Positions 1 through 5,624 of a stretch of DNA of 7,647 nucleotides are shown here, in pieces. The stretch is from JBOFWL01 sp051653605. GTDB taxonomy: Bacteria; Spirochaetota; Brevinematia; Brevinematales; Brevinemataceae. How positions within the stretch are numbered: position 1 is the first letter of the stretch; each line of letters opens with the position of its first letter. The stretch lies in the NCBI GenBank assembly GCA_051653605.1, contig JBOFWL010000049.1, positions 1 to 7,647 on the forward strand, given 5' to 3'. The position numbers were made by a program, and so were the translations under genes. The notes beneath the pieces are model-generated. The model did no database searches and was not told the DNA's origin. It saw only the letters and a list, made by a program, of their open reading frames with translations.

Positions 1-472
1 CGGTCACACGCTGCTTCTCCTCGTTGGACATCCGCTTGTAGTCGTCATACTTAATCTTCTCCCTCGTATCCTTATCAACACAGGTAAAGGTGGTGATAAA
101 GACGGGGAAACTCTTCTCTCCCTTGTTAATGGAGACCAACGGCAGTTTCTCGCCATTGGCATCCACTGCGGGTTTGCGTGAGCCCTGCTTGTCTTTGTCG
201 AAATTGAGAGCTGCCACACGGTCGAAGGTGCAGAATACGGGAATCTTATAGTTGTTCTTCTCGCATAGCAGCATCAACATCAGGGCATTCATTCCGTTGT
301 ATTCACGGCCGTTCATATTCTTAGGCCATTTCATAGTGCCTTCGGTAAACCAAGGCTTCTTCCAATCGCTCTGCAGTGTCTCCATCTTTTCGATGAGCAT
401 ATCTGCAAAACGCTCCAGCGCACGATCTTCCGCACTGGGCCCATCACTCTTGTGGAATTTCTTTCCTGCCAT
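1..472 (-). CDS. ArdC-like antirestriction protein, N-terminal part (runs off the window)
   Basis: The frame is open from ATG at 472 to the window edge, giving 157 residues without a stop; the C-terminus is outside. The visible part matches the ArdC N-terminal single-stranded-DNA-binding domain (DUF1738 type). It has WKKPWF at about 37-42, a WPKN segment at 49-52, the family's signature Tyr-x-Gly-Met-Asn-Ala-Leu at about 58-64, and a later TREKIKYDDYKRMSNEEK segment at about 136-153 typical of Bacteroidota members. ArdC proteins bind ssDNA and protect incoming plasmid DNA from restriction; many carry a C-terminal zincin metallopeptidase domain, which would lie beyond position 1 and cannot be checked. 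The start follows the TGA of the OB-fold gene by 2 bases, so the two are probably translationally coupled. GC is about 50%, higher than the upstream part of the operon. The domain assignment is fairly sure; the antirestriction role is inferred from family. Confidence 0.8.
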   Translation of the reverse strand, partial: MAGKKFHKSDGPSAEDRALERFADMLIEKMETLQSDWKKPWFTEGTMKWPKNMNGREYNGMNALMLMLLCEKNNYKIPVFCTFDRVAALNFDKDKQGSRKPAVDANGEKLPLVSINKGEKSFPVFITTFTCVDKDTREKIKYDDYKRMSNEEKQRVT

Positions 473-474
473 AA

Positions 475-1098
475 TCAACCCTTTTGGTTTGTATGGAGAA
501 ATGGCTGCTTGACCCATTCCGACATTTCACTCACACGGCAAGAGAGGTTGAGTTTGTCCTGATAACAACTCAGTTCCAATTCTCCTTTCACCTCCACTTT
601 GGCACCTGCGCTCAATGCTTTGCAATCATCACTGGCGAATCTTACGAAGCGTACCCACGTGAACTCAAAGCTCTCGCCAACTTTCTCAGTACTGAAGCCT
701 GAGAAGATTTGATAACCGGCACCGTTTTTATCGGTCTTACGGTCAATTTGCTTGCCCAAAGTTCCTTTGAACTCTAAATTGCCTGTTACAGCATCCATCT
801 TTGAGAGAGGATTCAGCGTGATTTGCTTGGCTGAGAGATTGAGGTACAATCGCTCTCCACGCTTCTTGAAGTTCATGGTACCTACAATTTCCACACGCTG
901 ACCAATGGCATAGTTGGCGGCATCTGCGGCATCATATCCATCCTTACCTACGCTAACCTCAAGCGAGGTACTACTGCCTCTACGGTCTGTAATATCTACC
1001 TTTACAGTCATAGCTGTGAAGGGGTTTCCATCTTTTCCGGTCTTCATCATCGCTGAGCGACTGATGACACCATTTACGGTTGTTTCTGCTTTAATCAT
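475..1098 (-). CDS. Putative tandem OB-fold single-stranded-DNA-binding protein
   Basis: This 207-residue protein seems to contain two copies of an OB-like barrel. Copy 1 spans about residues 7-95 and copy 2 about 104-194. Each begins with a Val-x-Gly strand followed by a charged Lys/Asp/Gly-rich loop (19-25; 119-127). Each ends with a Gly-x-Lys/Arg-Val-Glu-(Ile/Val) strand (66-71; 165-170) and then a Gly-x-(Met/Leu) strand and a Leu-x-Leu strand (84-88; 182-186). This is the layout of SSB-type proteins. It lacks the acidic tip that ends canonical SSB and instead ends HTNQKG, so it probably does not recruit the usual SSB partners. Its start overlaps the end of the small membrane-protein gene by 8 bases, and its stop is 2 bases before the ArdC-like gene. 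A role in coating or handling transferred ssDNA fits this setting but is inferred from fold and neighbours. The exact family was not recognised. Confidence 0.65.
   Translation of the reverse strand: MIKAETTVNGVISRSAMMKTGKDGNPFTAMTVKVDITDRRGSSTSLEVSVGKDGYDAADAANYAIGQRVEIVGTMNFKKRGERLYLNLSAKQITLNPLSKMDAVTGNLEFKGTLGKQIDRKTDKNGAGYQIFSGFSTEKVGESFEFTWVRFVRFASDDCKALSAGAKVEVKGELELSCYQDKLNLSCRVSEMSEWVKQPFLHTNQKG
1091..1098 (-). other. Stop/start overlap suggesting translational coupling
   Basis: The TAA of the small membrane-protein gene (1093-1091) lies just downstream of the ATG of the OB-fold gene (1098-1096), in a different frame, giving an 8-base overlap. A comparable tight junction with only two bases between TGA (477-475) and ATG (472-470) links the OB-fold gene to the ArdC-like gene. 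Neither start has a clear Shine-Dalgarno sequence, so translation probably depends on ribosomes arriving from the upstream gene. Coupling is an inference; the overlap is seen directly. Confidence 0.6.
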
Positions 1099-1342
1099 CT
1101 TGTTCTGTGTTAATTGAATGTTCTGTGTGTTGAAGTGAGTTGTTGTCTGTAGGTTCCTCCTCGGACGGAATCTCTACAGCATTTTTAAGTTCATGGTACG
1201 ACCATGCTCCAGCGATGAGAATGATAACCAGAAATAGTTTGGCCACAAACTCCCCGAAAAACAGATACACGCCGTAGTCCCATAGGAACACACCAGCAGC
1301 TAGTGCCGATATGCTCATCATCTTTCGTCTGTTACGTTTCAT
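1091..1342 (-). CDS. Small two-helix inner-membrane protein
   Basis: The protein has 83 residues from the ATG at 1342. It starts with a basic stretch (MKRNRRK), followed by two hydrophobic segments at about residues 10-29 and 32-49 and an acidic, hydrophilic tail at 53-83 rich in Glu, Asp, Asn and Thr. This predicts a membrane hairpin with both ends in the cytoplasm. I chose the 1342 start because it lies 16 bases after the stop of the hydrolase gene and puts the basic stretch at the N-terminus. In-frame ATGs at 1378 and 1411 would extend the protein to 95 or 106 residues but would overlap the hydrolase gene by 20 or 53 bases. The 3' end overlaps the OB-fold gene by 8 bases. The family was not recognised. 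It may anchor a transfer component or work with the adjacent hydrolase. Confidence 0.7.
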   Translation of the reverse strand: MKRNRRKMMSISALAAGVFLWDYGVYLFFGEFVAKLFLVIILIAGAWSYHELKNAVEIPSEEEPTDNNSLQHTEHSINTEQDD

Positions 1343-1358
1343 AATTTGTATTGTTGTG

Positions 1359-2951
1359 TTATCGTCGAATGACTTCATGCTGATTTTCTGATTGACTGAC
1401 CTGCTGCTCATAGTTCTGCGACACCTGACCAGCTACCACCATGGAGTTCACGATGCCTGCTACTCTTTGCCGTTTTACCTCATCGGGCAAATCTGCATTG
1501 TTCAGCACCTGCGATAGTCTGTTTAGCTCCGAGGGGGTCAATTCATGCGTGAGCTGCTCCTTACCGTTGTTCAGCTCCAATTGGGTTTTTCCATCTTCAC
1601 GGATAAGCAAGGAACTCTCTTTCATAGTTGGCATGAGAGAAGAGAGGTCGATACGTTTGCTGGAGGCTGCATCTGTTGCAGCTTGCATCTTCTCGCTTTC
1701 ACTTTTGCTGTCTATCTGCAGGGCCAATGCCATGAGAGAGGTGAATAGGGTCATGGCCATCTCCACAATCGGGTCTCCTTGCGATAGATTCATTCCGCTA
1801 TCCTCGGAAGAGAGGAGTTTCTTCATCCAATCATCTGGGGATAGTTTGGTATCTATTGCTGGAGTATCAGTTGTTTTGTATTTGGCCAGCAAATCCTGTC
1901 CATCTGAAAGAGCTTTCAATGGAATGTTGCCTTTCTGTGCAACCTCTGCTAGATAAGCGGCTGGATCCAAATCTCGTGAATCACCATCTGCCGTAATTTG
2001 CTTTACACCCAAATGAAGATGCTCTCCAGTTGTCCGTGTACCTGAATTACCAGTAATACCTAACTTTTGCCCTGCACTTACTTCATCTCCAACCTTGACA
2101 TCCACACTACTAAGATGCAGATAACTGAGTTGCACCTTATCACCATTTTCACGCTGATATTCTATGGTAACAGATTTTCCACCTGTAGTATTAGAATCCA
2201 GATTCACTGCAACGACATTCCCTTTATTTTCGGTAGCCAATACCTCTTCTTGCTGAGTACGAATATCAATACCTTTGTGCATCTGTTGTTTGGAAGAATC
2301 CAGTGGATCAGTTCGCATACCAAAGGGTGATGTGACTAATATAAACTCACTCCTTTTAAGAGGAAAAGAGTAGTTGCTATCAGTAGTATTCTCTGATAAT
2401 GAGCGATTACTACTATTAGTTTTAACTATATCACTATCTGTAGTACTTAAGTCCTGTGATGAACCAGTACTCCGTCCTTGTGCCTGCATTTCTGCCATTA
2501 CAATACGGTCATACTTGGCAAGGTCATTTACTTCGATAATTTTAATTAGGCTTGGAGCATATTTCCCTGCGGTCGCATAGCCAGCACTGTCCAATCCTTG
2601 TGCCCAACCTTTATAGTTATCTGGTGAAAGATTAAAACAGGATGCATAACGTTGATTGTTCTTGAGGAATTGACTGTGGTGCTCATAGGAATCTCTTACA
2701 CTAGCATAGCTACAGAACTTCTCATTGGGTTTATCATCCGTATATAGACCATACTTACCTCCATTGGTGATCCAAGAGGAGGTAGCTTTGATACCGAAGT
2801 GATTATTTTCATTGCGAGCTAATTGACTTTGTCCATTGCTGCTCTCTAAGATACCTTGTGCCAAGGTCACGGATGCAGGTATGCCATAGCGACGCATCTG
2901 ATCCATCGCATACTCCTTATACTGTTCTACATATTCTTGATTCTTACTCAT
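1359..2951 (-). CDS. Bifunctional peptidoglycan hydrolase: GH73 glucosaminidase plus M23 endopeptidase
   Basis: This 530-residue protein should cut peptidoglycan in both glycan and peptide. Residues about 1-150 form a GH73 (FlgJ/LytG-like) glucosaminidase: the family motif around GILESSNGQS gives catalytic Glu36, NNHFGIKA lies at 49-56, and the Tyr-Ala-Thr motif at 125-127. A Ser/Thr/Asn-rich linker (about 155-198) leads to an M23 LytM-like domain at about 200-335. There HKGID supplies zinc ligands His225 and Asp229, YLHL gives His279, and HLHLG gives His311 and ligand His313. All expected catalytic residues are present in both domains. Residues about 345-530 form an unrecognised, probably helical region with a hydrophobic stretch at 395-412. 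There is no N-terminal signal peptide: the protein begins with a charged MSKNQEYVEQY. The start at 2951 follows the upstream stop by 13 bases. In a conjugative setting such enzymes open the cell wall for the transfer channel; that role is inferred. Confidence 0.9.
   Translation of the reverse strand: MSKNQEYVEQYKEYAMDQMRRYGIPASVTLAQGILESSNGQSQLARNENNHFGIKATSSWITNGGKYGLYTDDKPNEKFCSYASVRDSYEHHSQFLKNNQRYASCFNLSPDNYKGWAQGLDSAGYATAGKYAPSLIKIIEVNDLAKYDRIVMAEMQAQGRSTGSSQDLSTTDSDIVKTNSSNRSLSENTTDSNYSFPLKRSEFILVTSPFGMRTDPLDSSKQQMHKGIDIRTQQEEVLATENKGNVVAVNLDSNTTGGKSVTIEYQRENGDKVQLSYLHLSSVDVKVGDEVSAGQKLGITGNSGTRTTGEHLHLGVKQITADGDSRDLDPAAYLAEVAQKGNIPLKALSDGQDLLAKYKTTDTPAIDTKLSPDDWMKKLLSSEDSGMNLSQGDPIVEMAMTLFTSLMALALQIDSKSESEKMQAATDAASSKRIDLSSLMPTMKESSLLIREDGKTQLELNNGKEQLTHELTPSELNRLSQVLNNADLPDEVKRQRVAGIVNSMVVAGQVSQNYEQQVSQSENQHEVIRR
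2358..2489 (-). other. Low-complexity Ser/Thr/Asn-rich interdomain linker
   Basis: Residues about 155-198 of the hydrolase, between the GH73 and M23 domains, are dominated by Ser, Thr, Asn, Asp and Gly. The DNA here is the most AT-rich part of the gene: the lines at 2341-2400 and 2401-2460 each hold 19 G or C of 60. It looks like a flexible tether that lets the two catalytic domains move independently. Confidence 0.6.
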
Positions 2952-2964
2952 TGATTCTTATTTA

Positions 2965-5604
2965 TTACATGTGCCGACCAGTGCGTATCTCTTGATTTAT
3001 CTCTTCTTGAGGAGCTCTTTCCGCTGATTGTTTCGGAGTCTCCAATTGCTCACAGATTGCTACTCGATTTCCCTCTCTAATTAACTTTGGTAGATAGATA
3101 TCTAATTCTGAGAAGCGAAATGAGGTAACTTCTACTCTCTTGTTATTCTCTGCATTTTCACCTTTAAGTTTGGGTAATCCCAAAACCTTTGATGAGAGCT
3201 TCGCATCTTCAGCATAGGATTGATAGGTATTTCCAACTCTAAAAAGCAAAATAGCATCTGGATGTTTGGCCTTGAGTTCCTCGTATTGCTTCAAACTAGG
3301 GATTGAAATCACGTTTAGTTTGTCTCCTTCGATGCTTTTTTCGCCATCTTTTTTGAATTCAGGGTGTAATACATCTGTATAGAGTTTAGCTGCCAACTGT
3401 TTCTTGTATTGCATCATATCCTGAGCAATCCACATTCGTTGCCATTGTTGCTGGGTTATCTCACGAGGCTTGAGTTTCTCGGTGCCTTCAATAGTTGGTA
3501 AACATAATAGCTTATCATCACGAGTTCGGAAAATACTCACATGCACAATTCTATCAAGGTCATCTTTATTTACGCCCATATCGAAAAGGTTAAACTTCAA
3601 GTCTGGACGATTTTGCGACATGATGTAATATTTCATGGCCAACTCTTGCCTTAGGTGTTGACTCTCTTCCATCTGATTCTGCTTAATCGTAGAGAAGAAC
3701 TGGTTTAGATCAGTTTTATCAGGATAGATACAAAAACCATCTTCATGCTGGGGCTTGAGGTACATAGCCCAACGGTTTTGATCATCCTTCATCATTTGAA
3801 TATGGTCAAAGATGGGTGACATCGCTCTGCTGACGGCCTCAGTTATATCCAACTTCGTTTCAGTCTTTAAATCCCAGCCTTTGAGTTTTTCTATGGTCAC
3901 TTCCTTGTTTTCAAAGTAGGCGTCATCGGGTTTATAACCTAAAGAGCCATCATTGTTGAAGAAACGGACATAGCTGCTACCTCTTTTCAGCAATGCGGAT
4001 TCGATTCGTTCTTTAGAAAAGCCAGGAAGGTCATTCTTGACCACTTTGGCTTGCGCTTCATCTCGCTCTAATTCAGACATGACTTCATCAGGAGTAAGAT
4101 AAAAGGGGCGTCTTTCTCCATTAGGAAATTGAACAATTCCACCTGTCGATGCACAAGCTGGTAAAACAACATCTGTAATGCCTGTAACTGTATCCTTGAT
4201 TACGACAATCTCTTTACTCTTTTTGTCAGGGATATTTTGTAGCGCATCAGCCACCACATAATTACCATGCTTGACATTCCATTCTGATGGCATATATTCC
4301 GTTAGTCTGGAGGAGATTCTTGAGCCCTCACTAACAGCTTTGGTGTAGGCTATCTCTACTACTTCGGGATCTTCATTATCTATTTTTGATAGACTATATT
4401 TCATTTCTGCCTCATAATAATCTAGGTCGAACTTCTGCATGAAGGCAGATCGCTCCTCGGGTGAGGCAAAATTTCGGTCGTCGATACGCATACCTCCTTG
4501 ACGGATGATATCTAACATGATAGCACATTCACGGGAGTCAACCTGTGGACGCTGTTTTTCCCTTTCTTTGAGTATCTGTAACTGATTCTCTTCAGTACGC
4601 AAACGGACTTCTTGACCTTTTGCTGCTTTACGAATCGTATCCAAAGCCGTATTAATATCACTTTCAATGGCATCAATCAAACAGGGGTTCTCAGATAATT
4701 CACGCTGCCAAAAGTCGATATGCTTCATATTCTCTGAAGATAGCTTGGCTGGTAAACCTAATTCTTGCATCTTAACACCCGAAGCTAGCTCTGCTATTAA
4801 GCTTTCATACTTTTCTGCATTTTCAGAGGGTGATTGAGCCCCTTTCATTACCATACCTTCACGTGCCAGTCGCTGTTGATGGCCAGTGGCTGTTACCACT
4901 TGACGCATGAGCTCTTGCACATAATCAGTGTAATTAATGAAGTGTTTTTGATCGGGCATATAGATGGCATCCTTGGCTGAATCATATCGTGCTATACCAC
5001 TGGTATCTCTTCTTATATTGACTAGATTATCTCGGATATTCAGTATGAAATTGTTCACATTCACCCTTAGTTTACTCTCTTCATTTGCTGTGTGAAGACG
5101 ATTCTCGTTATTACCTTTAGTTTCCAACATCTTATGATATTTCTCTTTATCTACCATCGGAAGTGTTGTTTGATCCAAATTGAAAAGATTCATAATCTCA
5201 CGGTTATGAATACCTTTATACTGCTCCTTTTCTCTAGTAGGCAACTGACGATACTGTTCACGAGTGATAATATCATCTGGGTTATTGCGATTGACATACT
5301 TGTTCCAGTTGTACCAATGAAAAGGAACTGATTGTTGTTTGGCTAATACCGTTGCACCGTGGTTCTTAGCATCTTTAAAGGTTGTGTAGAGTGCTGTTTT
5401 ATAATCACCCTGTTCACTATGAAGTCCTAATACAAGCGCATTGAAAGCACTTATAGTTAATCCCTTTGGGTATAATTGGGGTGCCATTCGTGAGGTCGTA
5501 TTAAGCCAATTACCTCCATTGTTTCGTGCACTCTCCAAAGCTATTTTTATCAGCTCCACCTCTCGATTAGCTGCACTCTGTTCTTTTGGTGTTTTATCTT
5601 TCAT
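2965..5604 (-). CDS. Polyvalent-type protein: ArdC-N-like, inactive zincin-like and MutS domain I
   Basis: This is an 879-residue multi-domain protein. Residues about 13-150 resemble the ArdC N-terminal ssDNA-binding domain: SAFNALVLG at 52-60, a TTFKDAKNHGATV segment at 74-86, and the closing FNLDQTTLP at 141-149. Residues about 183-330 follow the zincin-like peptidase pattern found behind ArdC-N, from RYDSAKDAIYMP (206-217) through TGHQQRLARE to an ESLIAEL segment (267-273). However, the HExxH position reads RQVVT (234-238), so zinc catalysis is not expected. Residues about 400-745 match nothing I can name with confidence. Residues about 764-858 are MutS domain I: a QYEELKAKHPDAILLFRVG stretch, an AEDAKLSSKVLGL helix and a final YLPKLIREGNRVAICEQLE. 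The Phe-Tyr-Glu motif is Thr793-Tyr-Gln795. No MutS ATPase follows. It lies 20 bases after the 599-aa gene and 13 before the hydrolase gene. DNA protection or handling on entry is plausible but inferred. Confidence 0.8.
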   Translation of the reverse strand: MKDKTPKEQSAANREVELIKIALESARNNGGNWLNTTSRMAPQLYPKGLTISAFNALVLGLHSEQGDYKTALYTTFKDAKNHGATVLAKQQSVPFHWYNWNKYVNRNNPDDIITREQYRQLPTREKEQYKGIHNREIMNLFNLDQTTLPMVDKEKYHKMLETKGNNENRLHTANEESKLRVNVNNFILNIRDNLVNIRRDTSGIARYDSAKDAIYMPDQKHFINYTDYVQELMRQVVTATGHQQRLAREGMVMKGAQSPSENAEKYESLIAELASGVKMQELGLPAKLSSENMKHIDFWQRELSENPCLIDAIESDINTALDTIRKAAKGQEVRLRTEENQLQILKEREKQRPQVDSRECAIMLDIIRQGGMRIDDRNFASPEERSAFMQKFDLDYYEAEMKYSLSKIDNEDPEVVEIAYTKAVSEGSRISSRLTEYMPSEWNVKHGNYVVADALQNIPDKKSKEIVVIKDTVTGITDVVLPACASTGGIVQFPNGERRPFYLTPDEVMSELERDEAQAKVVKNDLPGFSKERIESALLKRGSSYVRFFNNDGSLGYKPDDAYFENKEVTIEKLKGWDLKTETKLDITEAVSRAMSPIFDHIQMMKDDQNRWAMYLKPQHEDGFCIYPDKTDLNQFFSTIKQNQMEESQHLRQELAMKYYIMSQNRPDLKFNLFDMGVNKDDLDRIVHVSIFRTRDDKLLCLPTIEGTEKLKPREITQQQWQRMWIAQDMMQYKKQLAAKLYTDVLHPEFKKDGEKSIEGDKLNVISIPSLKQYEELKAKHPDAILLFRVGNTYQSYAEDAKLSSKVLGLPKLKGENAENNKRVEVTSFRFSELDIYLPKLIREGNRVAICEQLETPKQSAERAPQEEINQEIRTGRHM

Positions 5605-5624
5605 ATCTATGCTGTTCTATGTTT

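Noticed and set aside
4..219. 71-aa open frame on the minus strand in another frame
   Set aside because: It overlaps the ArdC-like gene on the same strand, which has clear family motifs; this frame gives an Arg/Ser/Pro-rich shadow.
475..1098. Calling the 207-aa protein a standard Ssb
   Set aside because: It has two OB-like halves and no acidic C-terminal tip.
1343..1411. Longer start for the small membrane protein (106 aa)
   Set aside because: It would overlap the hydrolase gene by 53 bases and add a polar stretch before the basic N-terminus; the ATG at 1342 fits the operon spacing better, though 1378 remains possible.
1441..1956. 171-aa open frame on the plus strand
   Set aside because: It lies wholly antisense to the hydrolase gene, shows no recognisable motif and is Ser/Cys-rich as expected from reading a real gene backwards.
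2965..5604. Calling the 879-aa gene a MutS mismatch-repair protein or an active metallopeptidase
   Set aside because: Only MutS domain I is present, without the clamp or ATPase domains, and the HExxH site of the zincin-like region is RQVVT.
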